Shown in pieces: positions 52,191 to 61,055 of a stretch of DNA of 64,000 nucleotides (within the stretch, counting starts at the first letter, position 1; the number at the start of each line of letters is the position of its first letter). The stretch covers positions 124,001-188,000 of the forward strand of contig JANSWZ010000007.1 in NCBI GenBank assembly GCA_024743215.1, read 5' to 3'. This stretch comes from Alphaproteobacteria bacterium (GTDB lineage: Bacteria; Pseudomonadota; Alphaproteobacteria; Rhizobiales; GCA-2746425). Below the pieces are notes generated by a model, which ran no database searches, was not told where the DNA came from, and saw only the letters and a program-made list of their open reading frames with translations. Both the position numbers and the translations under genes were made by a program.

Positions 52191-52261
52191 TGGCCGGAAT
52201 TTGAGGCAACTCAAGGTCTGAACCCAATTCGGAGATTGGGTTCAGACCTAAATTCCGGCCA
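52191..52261 (+). ncRNA. Three-way-junction-like RNA element between tctC and tctA
   Basis: An outer 12-bp stem P1 pairs TGGCCGGAATTT (52191-52202) with AAATTCCGGCCA (52250-52261). Inside it are two hairpins. P2 is GAG-GCAA-CTC (52203-52212), a GNRA-type tetraloop that can extend by two pairs. P3 is a perfect 15-bp stem (52214-52228 / 52235-52249) with loop TCGGAG. No U-run follows, so it is not a standard terminator. It lies nine bases past the TctC stop and 47 before the TctA start. It may stabilise the binding-protein message or act as a regulatory junction; function is inferred. Confidence 0.7.
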
Positions 52262-52265
52262 TTCG

Positions 52266-52287
52266 CATTGGTCAACCACATTGGTCA
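52266..52287 (+). repeat. 9-base direct repeat before tctA
   Basis: CATTGGTCA occurs at 52266-52274 and 52279-52287, a 13-base period, between the junction element and the TctA ribosome site GGGGAGG. Its meaning is unclear. Confidence 0.4.
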
Positions 52288-52308
52288 GTCTTACGGGGAG
52301 GACGTATC

Positions 52309-53853
52309 ATGGATGAAATGACGATCATTTTTTCGGCATTCTTGAATGGCATGGGTATTGTATTCACAGTGCCCGTGTTTTCCGCAATGATGATCGGCAT
52401 CGTGGCAGGCATGATTGTCGGATTGATCCCCGGCCTTGGTGGCCTGGTTGCACACATTTTGCTGATACCGTTTGCCCTCCAATTGGGCGACCCGCTGGCC
52501 GCCATTGCAATGTTGTTGGGTGTCTATGCGGTCACATCGCAAACCGACTCCATTCCCGCGGTCATGCTGGGCGTTCCGGGTACCGCCGCAGCGCTTGCCA
52601 CATCGCTCGATGGCTATCCCATGGCGAAACGCGGTGAAGCCGGACGGGCACTGTCCGCCTCATATTTCGCCAGTATTTTCGGCACGCTCGTGGCAACCGT
52701 GATTTTCATTCTGTTCCTGCCATTGCTGCGAGCACTGGTAACAAAATTCTCTTCTCCTGAATTCTTCATGATGGTTGTGCTGGGCCTTGTCATGGCAGCA
52801 AGCCTGTCCGGGCGCTCACAAGCACGCGGCCTGTTGATGGCGGGTCTTGGCCTGATCCTGTCCACTGTCGGGCAGGCACCCGGTACAGGCGATCCCCGCT
52901 TCATCGGGCCTTTTCTTTATCTATGGGAAGGCGTGCCGATTATTCCGGTTCTTCTCGGCCTGTTCGGTGTGCCGGAAATCATTGATCTGGCAGCCCGTAA
53001 CAGAAGCATTGCAACCTCGGCACCTGTTAAAAAAGTGTCCGGTCTCTGGTTAGGCATGGTGGACTGTGTGAAAGACTGGTGGCTGATCTTGCGCTGCTCG
53101 GTCATCGGCGTTGTAACCGGCTTTATTCCAGGCCTTGGCGGCACTGTGGCCGAATGGATGTGCTACGCCAACGCGGTCGCGTCCGACAAGGACAAGGACT
53201 CATTCGGCAAGGGCAATGTACGGGGCATCATCGCACCGGAAACCGGAACAGCTGCCCATCTGCCCGGGGCCGTCATTCCGACCGTTGCCTTTGGTGTACC
53301 GGGCAATCCACCTATGGCGGTTCTGCTGGGTGTTTTCGTTATTCTGGGCGTACGTCCCGGCCAGGAAATGCTGACTTACAAGCTCGATGAAACCTTCATG
53401 ATGGTCAACGTCATCACGGTCGGCAACATTATTGCAGCAGCCCTTTGTCTGGTCTTCCAGAAATACCTCGTTAAACTATGCTATGTCCGCGCCAGCCTGA
53501 TGGTGCCATTCATACTGGCCGCCATGGTGATCGGAGCCGGTTTCTCACGCCTCTCCCTTGGAGACATCGCGTTTTTCGCCGGTGCAGGCATTGCAGGTTA
53601 TGTCTTCAAGCATCTGGACTGGCCGCGTGTGCCATTGGTTATGGGCCTGATTCTGGGCGGCATTGCAGAACCCTATTTCTTCGCCTCTATCGACCGCTAC
53701 GGCATCAGCTGGCTCTATGCCCGCCCCATCGTATTGGTGCTGGAAGTCATGATCATCTTCATGTTGTTCTCCACTCCGATCAAGGCGTTTGCTGCGCGGT
53801 TGTGGAAATCTGGTGTCAGATCGGAAGGGTCAAAACATGGCGATAACACCTGA
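52309..53853 (+). CDS. Tripartite tricarboxylate transporter large permease (TctA), system 1
   Basis: 514 residues and about 11-12 membrane spans. Family signatures are IVGLIPGLGGLVAHILLIPF near residue 40, GVPGTAAALATSLDGYPMAKRGEAGRAL near 85 and GFIPGLGGTVAEWMCYANA near 272. It uses an ion gradient to import the TctC ligand. GGGGAGG precedes ATG 52309. It overlaps TctB by 17 bases. Confidence 0.95.
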   Translation: MDEMTIIFSAFLNGMGIVFTVPVFSAMMIGIVAGMIVGLIPGLGGLVAHILLIPFALQLGDPLAAIAMLLGVYAVTSQTDSIPAVMLGVPGTAAALATSLDGYPMAKRGEAGRALSASYFASIFGTLVATVIFILFLPLLRALVTKFSSPEFFMMVVLGLVMAASLSGRSQARGLLMAGLGLILSTVGQAPGTGDPRFIGPFLYLWEGVPIIPVLLGLFGVPEIIDLAARNRSIATSAPVKKVSGLWLGMVDCVKDWWLILRCSVIGVVTGFIPGLGGTVAEWMCYANAVASDKDKDSFGKGNVRGIIAPETGTAAHLPGAVIPTVAFGVPGNPPMAVLLGVFVILGVRPGQEMLTYKLDETFMMVNVITVGNIIAAALCLVFQKYLVKLCYVRASLMVPFILAAMVIGAGFSRLSLGDIAFFAGAGIAGYVFKHLDWPRVPLVMGLILGGIAEPYFFASIDRYGISWLYARPIVLVLEVMIIFMLFSTPIKAFAARLWKSGVRSEGSKHGDNT

Positions 53854-54385
53854 AAATAATCTTCAACCGGTAGACCGCAATCAAAGCATAGCTTTTGGCC
53901 GTCGTGTGGACTGGATTGTTTCGATGATCATTCTGATCATCGGAATTGCCTTCATCATCATGCTGCAATCCCTGCCCGGTCGAGCCACCATCTTTCCCTG
54001 GTTCATTACCATCAGCATCGTGTTCATTACCGCGACCTATGTGTACGGAAAATACCGCAACAAGGCCGTCTGGGACGAGCTTTATGACCCAGATACCAAG
54101 GACGGCGATGAGATGGCCGATACGGGTCCCGCCTTCGTATTGGCCCATCGCCGTGGTGTGTTGATCTCATTGGGCAGTTTTCTGCTGGTGGTTGCCATGA
54201 CCATGGTTTTGGGCCCTGAATACGCAGTTCCCCTGTTTGTGTTTGGTTCGCTCCTTGCGCGTAAGGAAAACTGGATACTGGCCGTGCTCTCCGGCATTGG
54301 TTTATGGGTCATCATTCATTTTGTGTTTGGCGACATGATGCGCATCAATGTGCCTGTCGGGTTTTTGTTTGGCGGGTTTAATTAG
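53837..54385 (+). CDS. Tripartite tricarboxylate transporter small permease (TctB-like), system 1
   Basis: About 182 residues with four membrane segments (VDWIVSMIILIIGIAFIIML near 25; FLFG end). The layout and place after TctA identify it as TctB, though the sequence is poorly conserved as usual. ATG 53837 follows GGAAGGG and overlaps the TctA stop; an earlier in-frame start at 53789 has no ribosome site. Confidence 0.82.
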   Translation: MAITPENNLQPVDRNQSIAFGRRVDWIVSMIILIIGIAFIIMLQSLPGRATIFPWFITISIVFITATYVYGKYRNKAVWDELYDPDTKDGDEMADTGPAFVLAHRRGVLISLGSFLLVVAMTMVLGPEYAVPLFVFGSLLARKENWILAVLSGIGLWVIIHFVFGDMMRINVPVGFLFGGFN

Positions 54386-54388
54386 AGC

Positions 54389-55366
54389 ATGGTTTACAAA
54401 GCGCAGGACATGAGCATCGCCGCCGTAATCGGATTTGGCACTATGGGTCTCGGCATTGCCCAGAATTTCGCCGAAGGTGGATTGAGCGTTCATGTTGTGG
54501 ATCGGGATGCAGATGCACTTACACGTGGTCTGACACAAATCAGGGCCAATCTTGCAATCGGACAGGAACAGGGTGTGGTTGATGATCCCGACACCATTCA
54601 TGCCCGTATCACCGGTTTCACCTGGGATGAGTTTGAGGCAGCGACGGTCGGCATTCAACTGGCCGTGGAAACAGTGCCGGAAGTCATGGACATCAAAAAA
54701 GAAGTCTTTGCCCGCCTGGACAAACTGCCGCCGGATGTCCTGATCGGCTCCAACACCAGCAGCTTCACGGTCTCACAAATGACCGGTGACATGACAACAG
54801 CTGACCGCGTTGTTGGCCTGCACTATTTCAACCCGGCACATCTCATCCCGGCGGTGGAAATCCACCACGGCTCGAAGACCAGCGAAGATGCGATCACACA
54901 AATGATTGCCATCATGACTCGTGTGGGAAAAGTGCCCATACGCGTGCGCAAGGAAATACCCGGTTTCATCATCAATCGCCTCACCGGCGCATTGGAACGT
55001 GAGATTGATCTTCTGCTGGATCAGGGCGTGGTAACGCCGGAGGATCTGGACGCCGCAGTCAAGGCAAGCCTCGGCTTTCGCCTCGCCTGTATAGGTCCGA
55101 TGGAAGCTGAGGATTTCATCGGCCTCGACACGGCCTACAGGGTGTCGAACAATGTATTCAAAGATCTCAGCAATGCCACAAAGGCCTCGCCGGAACTCGG
55201 GGAAAAAGTGGAACGGGGCGAATTGGGCATCAAATCCGGGAGGGGCTGGTACGATTACAGCCAGACCACGACCGAAGAGGTTTTCGCCGCCCGTGACCGC
55301 AAATTACTGCAGCAATTGGCGCTTTATAAATCCAACACACCCCGCACACCCAAGGCAGAGGACTAG
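54389..55366 (+). CDS. 3-Hydroxyacyl-CoA dehydrogenase family protein
   Basis: 325 residues. NAD motif VIGFGTMGLGIAQNFAEGG near residue 13, SNTSSFTVSQM near 125, catalytic His in GLHYFNPAHLIPAVE near 145 and VPIRVRKEIPGFIINRL near 182, then the helical dimerisation domain. It oxidises a hydroxyacyl-CoA or a hydroxy acid such as L-gulonate, since short family members act on free acids. It begins three bases after TctB. An in-frame ATG at 54410 is an alternative start. Confidence 0.9.
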   Translation: MVYKAQDMSIAAVIGFGTMGLGIAQNFAEGGLSVHVVDRDADALTRGLTQIRANLAIGQEQGVVDDPDTIHARITGFTWDEFEAATVGIQLAVETVPEVMDIKKEVFARLDKLPPDVLIGSNTSSFTVSQMTGDMTTADRVVGLHYFNPAHLIPAVEIHHGSKTSEDAITQMIAIMTRVGKVPIRVRKEIPGFIINRLTGALEREIDLLLDQGVVTPEDLDAAVKASLGFRLACIGPMEAEDFIGLDTAYRVSNNVFKDLSNATKASPELGEKVERGELGIKSGRGWYDYSQTTTEEVFAARDRKLLQQLALYKSNTPRTPKAED

Positions 55367-55369
55367 ACC

Positions 55370-56353
55370 TTGAAACTTGTGACCTTTGAACTGGCAACGC
55401 TGGTAGGCCCGATCCAACGGATCGGAGCCATGATCGACGACACTGTTGTTGATCTGAATTTCGCATGTCGGGCTCATCTGGCCGCAGGCGGTCAAACTGG
55501 CCGTGCTGCCGAAATCGCGGACGCATTGGTTCCGCCAGACATGATTGCATTTCTGGCCGGTGGCCACATGTCTCGCAAGGCCGCAGATGACGCGCTCAAC
55601 TTCCTTGCTGAAACGGGCCAGGAACAAACCACTGATGGTGCAGCCCTGATCCACCAGACAGATAAACTCACATTGCTCGCACCGATCCCTCGCCCCAATT
55701 CAATCCGCGATACACTGTCGTTTGAAGGGCACATGATCAACTTTGAGCGCCGCACCGGCAAACCAACGCCGCCGCGCTGGTACGAGACCCCAATTTACTA
55801 CAAGGGCAATACCAGAAGCGTGATCGGCACTGGCGCGCCTGTCATCTGGCCAGACTACACCGAGAAACTCGATTATGAGCTGGAATTCGGTGTGTTCATT
55901 GGAAAACAGGGCACCAATATCAGTGTTGAAAACGCCCGCGAACACATCGCCGGTTACACCATTTTCAACGACATCAGCGCACGCGACGTAATCCCCGGCG
56001 AAGTCTCGATGTTTCTGGGTCCTGCCAAGGGCAAGGATATGGATACCGGCAATGTTCTGGGCCCCTGCCTCGTCACGCCGGACGCGTTGGACGTTTCCAG
56101 CCTGGATATGAAAGCATGCGTCAATGGTGAGGTCTGGAGCCACAGCAATACCGATGACATGTATTGGAGCTTCGAGCAGATCATCGCATTCATATCGCGG
56201 TTTGAAACACTCTATCCAGGTGATTTCATCGGCTCTGGAACCGTCGCAAATGGCTGCGGTGATGAGCTGGAACGCTGGATCAAGCCGGGCGATGTGGTTG
56301 AGCTGGAAGTTGAGGGCATCGGCATTCTAAGAAATACGATTGTAAGGGCATAA
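55370..56353 (+). CDS. Fumarylacetoacetate hydrolase (FAH) family protein
   Basis: 327 residues. Metal-site motifs of the FAH fold are DYELEFGVFIGKQG near 166 and FNDISARDVIPGE near 195, and IGSGTVANGCGDELERWIKPGDVVELEVEGIG closes the protein. These enzymes hydrolyse or decarboxylate beta-diketo or oxo acids. It probably starts at TTG 55370, four bases after the previous stop, since no ATG or GTG fits (MKLVTFELATLVG is the typical family start). Together with the crotonase it suggests C-C cleavage of the imported compound. Confidence 0.9.
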   Translation: MKLVTFELATLVGPIQRIGAMIDDTVVDLNFACRAHLAAGGQTGRAAEIADALVPPDMIAFLAGGHMSRKAADDALNFLAETGQEQTTDGAALIHQTDKLTLLAPIPRPNSIRDTLSFEGHMINFERRTGKPTPPRWYETPIYYKGNTRSVIGTGAPVIWPDYTEKLDYELEFGVFIGKQGTNISVENAREHIAGYTIFNDISARDVIPGEVSMFLGPAKGKDMDTGNVLGPCLVTPDALDVSSLDMKACVNGEVWSHSNTDDMYWSFEQIIAFISRFETLYPGDFIGSGTVANGCGDELERWIKPGDVVELEVEGIGILRNTIVRA

Positions 56354-56358
56354 GCAAA

Positions 56359-57147
56359 ATGATGGATATCAAAAACCTGTTCGACCTGACCGGAAAGTCA
56401 GCCCTTATAACAGGCGCAACGGGCGCCCTTGGCAGCGCGTCTGCAGCAGCGCTGGCCGCTGCTGGTGCCCATGTCACACTGGCAGGTGGCAATGCTGAAA
56501 AACTCAAAACCATTGCCGAGGCCCTGACAGCAGATGGCGCAAGCGTCAGCACAATTGCTGAACGGCCATCCAGTGAAGAGACTTGCGAACGCATCGTAGA
56601 CGCGGCCTGCGCCGATGGGCGCGGGTTGGATATCCTCATCTCGGCCTCGGGCACGGCAGCTGTGGCACCGGCATTGGAAATGCCGGTTGAAACCTGGGAT
56701 GAAGTCATGGATGCCAATGTCCGCCAGACCTGGCTTCTGTGCCGCGCTGCCGGACGTGTCATGGTGGATCAGGACCGTGGCGGGGCCATTGTCAATGTCT
56801 CTTCCGTCCGCGCCCGCTTCGCAACGCCCAAAGGCACCAGCGCTTATGGCCCTTCCAAATCCGCCATCGATATGATCACCCGTTCGCTGGCAACCGAATG
56901 GGGCCAATACAATATTCGCGTCAATGCCATTGCCCCGACGGTTTTTCGATCCGAACTGACAAGCTGGCTTTTCGAAGATACAGAAGAAGGCCGCTTCGCA
57001 CGCAAAAACGTGCTGGCGCGCATTCCACTGGGCCGCCTGGCAGAAGCCGACGATTTTGCCGGTGTCATTGTGTTTCTGACCTCACAGGCTTCAGCCATCA
57101 TAACCGGCGAGATCATCAATGTGGATGGCGGGTTTTCGGCGAATTAA
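56359..57147 (+). CDS. Short-chain dehydrogenase/reductase (SDR)
   Basis: 262 residues, classical SDR. ALITGATGALGSASA near 15, SASGTAAVAPALEMP near 93 (NAG motif altered to SAS), catalytic Ser in VNVSSVRARF near 143, active-site YGPSK near 158, and the C-terminal GEIINVDGG. It is the last plus-strand gene of the crotonase-sulfatase-TTT operon and converges with the second TTT operon. It probably oxidises a hydroxy intermediate. Confidence 0.88.
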   Translation: MMDIKNLFDLTGKSALITGATGALGSASAAALAAAGAHVTLAGGNAEKLKTIAEALTADGASVSTIAERPSSEETCERIVDAACADGRGLDILISASGTAAVAPALEMPVETWDEVMDANVRQTWLLCRAAGRVMVDQDRGGAIVNVSSVRARFATPKGTSAYGPSKSAIDMITRSLATEWGQYNIRVNAIAPTVFRSELTSWLFEDTEEGRFARKNVLARIPLGRLAEADDFAGVIVFLTSQASAIITGEIINVDGGFSAN

Positions 57148-57156
57148 GGCCAGAAC

Positions 57157-58650
57157 TCACGCCAGCTTCTGTTTCCGGGCACGCCCTGGAAGCATGGCCC
57201 AGATCAGCAGAATGACGCTGACACCAAGCAGTGCAGCACTGCCCGGCCGTTCCAGGAAAACCAGCGGATCCCCGCGGGACAACAGCATGGCACGGCGGAA
57301 AAATTCTTCCATCATCGGCCCAAGCACGAAGCCGATGAGAAGCGGAGCAGGTTCGAATTTGTAAAGGCGCATGAAGTAGCCCAGCAAACCAAAGCCCAAG
57401 GTAACCCAAATATCAAAGACACTGTTGTCGATGGAGTAAACACCCACACAGATCAGCACGATCACCGCCGGATAAAGATAGAAATGCGGCACCTGAAGCA
57501 GCTTCACCCAAAGCCCGATCAGCGGGATGTTGAGGATCAGCAGAAACAGATTGCCGAACAGAAAGCTGACAATCAGCCCCCAGAACAGTTCCGGGCGTTC
57601 TGTGATCAGCCGTGGACCTGGCGTAATTCCGTGAATCATCAATGCGCCCAGCATCAAAGCCATGGTTGCACTGCCGGGAATGCCAAGGGTCAGTGTTGGA
57701 ATGAAGGCTGTTTGCGCAGCCGCATTATTGGCCGATTCCGGAACCACCACCCCTTCAATGGCCCCCTTGCCAAAGTTATCCCGGTTTCGCGATATACGTT
57801 TTTCCAGCGCGTAGCCCACAAAGGAGGCGACCGTTTGCCCGGTTCCGGGCAGGGTTCCAAAGAAGGAACCAACAGAAGCGCCCCTGAAAGCAGGTGCAAT
57901 GGAGCGCAGCCATTCCGCTCCCGTCGGCAGAAACTGCTTCAATGAAATTTTTGCGGTGGCATAAGACCGAGTGGCTCCGCGTGCCGAAGTAATGACTTCC
58001 GATATCCCGAACAGGCCCATCGCAACGACGACGAGGTTGACGCCATCACGCAATTCGGCAATGCCGCCCGTGAACCGCGTTTCGCCGGAGTTGACATCAA
58101 CCCCCACAGTGCCAAGAAGAATGCCAAGACAAACCATCATGATGCCGCGCAGCGCGCCGTGATTACTGACCACGGATGCTGCAACCAGTCCCAGAACCAT
58201 CACCGAAAAATACTCTGCCGGTCCAAACAAAAGCGCAAACTCTGCCAAAGCGGGCGACAGCAAAACCATCACAACGACGCCAAACATCGCGCCAAAAAAG
58301 GATGCAATGGCCGTAACAAAAAGAGCAACTCCGGCTCGGCCCTGCTGTGCCATGGGATAGCCGTCAAGGCAGGTCACCGAAGCGGAAGGTGTGCCTGGGA
58401 TATTCAGCAAAATGGAGGCAATCGAGCCGCCATATTCAGCGCCATAATAAACGCCTGCCAGCATCACCAAAGCCGTTTCCGGCGGCAGATAGAACGAGAC
58501 GGGCAGTAGCATGGCAACGGCAGCCAGCGGTCCGACCCCCGGCAAGACACCAATGAATGTGCCAAGAAAAACACCCGCAAAGCAGTACATCAAATTCATG
58601 GGGGTCGCTGCGGTTGAAAAGCCGAGCGCGAGATTGGCCAGAATATCCAT
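57157..58650 (-). CDS. Tripartite tricarboxylate transporter large permease (TctA), system 2
   Basis: About 497 residues, with typical TctA motifs VFLGTFIGVLPGVGPLAAVAMLLP near 28, LLNIPGTPSASVTCLDGYPMAQQG near 80 and FFGTLPGTGQTVASFVGYALEK near 275. The start ATG 58650 shares a base with the TctB stop (TGATG). It is the last gene of the minus-strand TTT operon. Confidence 0.95.
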   Translation of the reverse strand: MDILANLALGFSTAATPMNLMYCFAGVFLGTFIGVLPGVGPLAAVAMLLPVSFYLPPETALVMLAGVYYGAEYGGSIASILLNIPGTPSASVTCLDGYPMAQQGRAGVALFVTAIASFFGAMFGVVVMVLLSPALAEFALLFGPAEYFSVMVLGLVAASVVSNHGALRGIMMVCLGILLGTVGVDVNSGETRFTGGIAELRDGVNLVVVAMGLFGISEVITSARGATRSYATAKISLKQFLPTGAEWLRSIAPAFRGASVGSFFGTLPGTGQTVASFVGYALEKRISRNRDNFGKGAIEGVVVPESANNAAAQTAFIPTLTLGIPGSATMALMLGALMIHGITPGPRLITERPELFWGLIVSFLFGNLFLLILNIPLIGLWVKLLQVPHFYLYPAVIVLICVGVYSIDNSVFDIWVTLGFGLLGYFMRLYKFEPAPLLIGFVLGPMMEEFFRRAMLLSRGDPLVFLERPGSAALLGVSVILLIWAMLPGRARKQKLA

Positions 58651-59096
58651 CACAATCCTCGTATGGCAACAAATGGCATTTGCAGGCCCAGCAGGAAGAT
58701 AACCCAAACTCCAACAGCAACCGCAAAGGCCAAACAGAGCCGCAACAACCAGGTCACTTCTCGATTTGCCGAACTGCTGAACAGAACAGACAGAAACACA
58801 GCAGGAAGAACGCCCAAAACCGGTGTCAAAAACGCAAAGGCGGCCACACCGCTGCCAATCATCAAAAGCGCAGTCCAGTCAGGTGCAGACCAGGACATCT
58901 CGGTCCGCAAATTCTGGATGAGCACGATCATGCTCAGCACCGCCAACAAACCGCCAACCATCAAGGGAAATGCGCCCGGACCCAGACGTCGCGCTGTTCC
59001 CAGATCAAGTGTCACCAAAGCGCTGACAATGAAAAACAGTGCAATGGCCAAAATCGCCAGAAGACCCAATTGTCCTGTCAGGCGCTGTTTGAGCAT
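58650..59096 (-). CDS. Tripartite tricarboxylate transporter small permease (TctB), system 2
   Basis: 148 residues with four membrane segments (LAILAIALFFIVSALVTL near 12; LGPGAFPLMVGGLLAVLSMIVLI near 38, a typical TctB pattern). It overlaps the BMP-family gene by 19 bases at its start and abuts TctA. Confidence 0.92.
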   Translation of the reverse strand: MLKQRLTGQLGLLAILAIALFFIVSALVTLDLGTARRLGPGAFPLMVGGLLAVLSMIVLIQNLRTEMSWSAPDWTALLMIGSGVAAFAFLTPVLGVLPAVFLSVLFSSSANREVTWLLRLCLAFAVAVGVWVIFLLGLQMPFVAIRGL

Positions 59097-60010
59097 GATG
59101 CCTCCGCCAGCACATATTCTGCGCCCAGATAGTCTGTTGGGACGACCACAGAACCCGTTCTGATCTGATCTGCGGTATGCGCAATCTCAACTTTGATGTG
59201 TTGTGACACAGAGCTGTTTGTCGTCAGGCTGACATAGTCTCCATCACCAAGACCGAAATGCACGACCGCACCTGGCGTCCTGCCAGCCAGCATATCTTCG
59301 ACTGCTGTCACCACGCCCTGGTCTATTCGGGCAAGAGCCGATCCGACGAAAATTTTCGGATCGCGGGCACACCAATCCAACGCATTGCCGATCTGAAGCA
59401 CGTCATGTTCGCGGCAAGCGTCTATCGCACCCTGCCGCGCTCCATTCAGCATCGTGAACAGGATGTCCGCACCTGCAGAGAACATGTCGCCCGCCCAGAT
59501 GCGGGTCACATTATTATCGTCCTGTGTTCCGCAAAAGCCGGTCAAAACCTCAACCGATGGCTCAGTATGTTTGACACCCCCGACAAAGGCCGCGCGGCCC
59601 TTCAATCCCGGTCGGACCCGGTGGCCGGATAAATGGGATACAATGCCGGAACGGGTCAGTTTGGCAGCAAGACACCCGGCCAGAAACGCGGATTCTTCCT
59701 GCATGACATCATAGGCGGCAAGATTGGAGCCGACTTGTTGCCCTTGAATAACAGCGAACTTTTTCGACGGATTGTCCAAAGCTATCGCGGGCATGGCAAT
59801 GTCACCCTGTCCGCCAATAAAAATCACGCCATCCACCAGTGCGGTGACCTGTTGCAGGCGATCCCGGATGTCTTCCTGATCGTAGCGCACGTCACTTATG
59901 ACTTGAATGTCCACGCCAAATTGTTGTCTGGCGACCTCAACCCCAGCAAGTGCGCTGGAGTTGAAGCCGTCATCATTCAGTTCTCCGACAAAGAAAACAG
60001 CAAGTTTCAT
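59078..60010 (-). CDS. BMP/PnrA-family ligand-binding protein lacking a signal peptide
   Basis: 310 residues of the BMP family (basic membrane lipoprotein / nucleoside-binding). Recognisable parts are LAVFFVGELNDDGFNSSALAGVE at the very start, GVIFIGGQGDIAMPAIALDNP near 62, EESAFLAGCLAAKLTRSG near 105 and DMFSAGADILFTMLNGARQGAIDACRE near 175. Family members are usually periplasmic receptors with a lipoprotein leader; here the fold begins at residue 3, with no leader or lipobox, so the protein should be cytosolic. It overlaps TctC (ATGA) and TctB, so it is coupled to the transporter subunits. It may sense the imported ligand inside the cell. Its role is unknown. Confidence 0.82.
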   Translation of the reverse strand: MKLAVFFVGELNDDGFNSSALAGVEVARQQFGVDIQVISDVRYDQEDIRDRLQQVTALVDGVIFIGGQGDIAMPAIALDNPSKKFAVIQGQQVGSNLAAYDVMQEESAFLAGCLAAKLTRSGIVSHLSGHRVRPGLKGRAAFVGGVKHTEPSVEVLTGFCGTQDDNNVTRIWAGDMFSAGADILFTMLNGARQGAIDACREHDVLQIGNALDWCARDPKIFVGSALARIDQGVVTAVEDMLAGRTPGAVVHFGLGDGDYVSLTTNSSVSQHIKVEIAHTADQIRTGSVVVPTDYLGAEYVLAEASCSNSA

Positions 60011-60987
60011 TTATCAGATGCTTTCATCACCAAAGGCTTCCAGTCCGTAAATTGACTGGCCACATAATCGGTGAACTCTTCGGTGGTCTTGGTGGAACGG
60101 ATAATCCCCCAGGTATCAAATTGTGCATCGACCGCTGGCAATGCCATGACGTCCTGCATGGTTGCATCCATCTTGGCCGAAATTTCCGGGTCAATATCCG
60201 CTGGTGCGCTGATACCAAGCCAGTTCTCGGCAACGATGTCATAGCCAAGTTCACGGAATGTGGGCGTATCAGGCAAGGTTGCAATGCGTTCGGTTGCGGA
60301 AACTGCCAGCGGGATCGCTTCTTTGTCAGCAACAGCAGGCAAGTTTTGCGGGATTGCGTCAAACATGGCCCCCACAACATCGGCCCTGAAATCAAGCCGC
60401 ATCGGGCCAGAGCCCTTATAGGGAATATGCACCAGTTGCGTTTCTGTCTTATCCGTGAAGTCCACGCTGACGATATGTCCCCAGGAGCCAACGCCCGAAG
60501 TCCCGTAGTCGATGTTGTCGGGATCATCCTTGGCCATGGCGATAAAGCTTTCAAGATCGCTCGCCCCTGCACCCGGACGCACAAACAGGCCCAGATGCAC
60601 AGTTCCGATATAGGAAACATGGGTGAAATCGGTCAGCGGATCATAGGGCGTGTCGGGAAACCGTGTTGGTGCAACGCTGAAAGGTGTCAGATTTGACAAC
60701 ATGAAGGTGTAACCGTCATTGGCAGCTTCTTTCAGCGCCATCGCAGCCACAGTTCCGGCGGCGCCCGGCTTGTTCTCGACAACAAATTGCTGGCCCAGTT
60801 TTTCACCCAACTCCTTGGCCAGCAACCGCGCCACCAGATCACTGGAGCCGCCCGGCGGGAAGGAAACCAGAATGCGCACCGGCTTTTCGGGCCAGTCAGA
60901 TGCGGCCTCAACACTGGTCGAGCCAGCCGTAATGCCAACAGCCGCGGCCAGTCCGAGAAGGCTGAGCATGTGTCTTCGATTGATCAT
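60007..60987 (-). CDS. Tripartite tricarboxylate transporter substrate-binding protein (TctC), system 2
   Basis: About 326 residues. Signal peptide MINRRHMLSLLGLAAAVGIT to VEA-ASDWPEKPVRILVSFPPGGSSD, the classical Bug/TctC start; VVENKPGAAGTVAAMAL follows near 75. ATG 60987 follows CAGGAG; the open frame continues to 61056 across a candidate RpiR operator and is rejected. It is the first gene of the minus-strand TTT operon and shares ATGA with the BMP gene. Confidence 0.92.
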   Translation of the reverse strand: MINRRHMLSLLGLAAAVGITAGSTSVEAASDWPEKPVRILVSFPPGGSSDLVARLLAKELGEKLGQQFVVENKPGAAGTVAAMALKEAANDGYTFMLSNLTPFSVAPTRFPDTPYDPLTDFTHVSYIGTVHLGLFVRPGAGASDLESFIAMAKDDPDNIDYGTSGVGSWGHIVSVDFTDKTETQLVHIPYKGSGPMRLDFRADVVGAMFDAIPQNLPAVADKEAIPLAVSATERIATLPDTPTFRELGYDIVAENWLGISAPADIDPEISAKMDATMQDVMALPAVDAQFDTWGIIRSTKTTEEFTDYVASQFTDWKPLVMKASDK

Positions 60988-61039
60988 TGTGCCGTAACTC
61001 CTGAATAGATTTATCTCTGTAAAATCATTTGCAATCATA

Positions 61040-61055
61040 TGAAACTGTGTTTTCA
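61040..61055. promoter_or_regulatory. Candidate RpiR operator upstream of tctC (TGAAA-N6-TTTCA)
   Basis: TGAAA-CTGTGT-TTTCA, 53 bases before the TctC start codon on the minus strand. It is a perfect 5-bp dyad with a 6-base centre, identical in design to the site at 61311. Confidence 0.6.
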
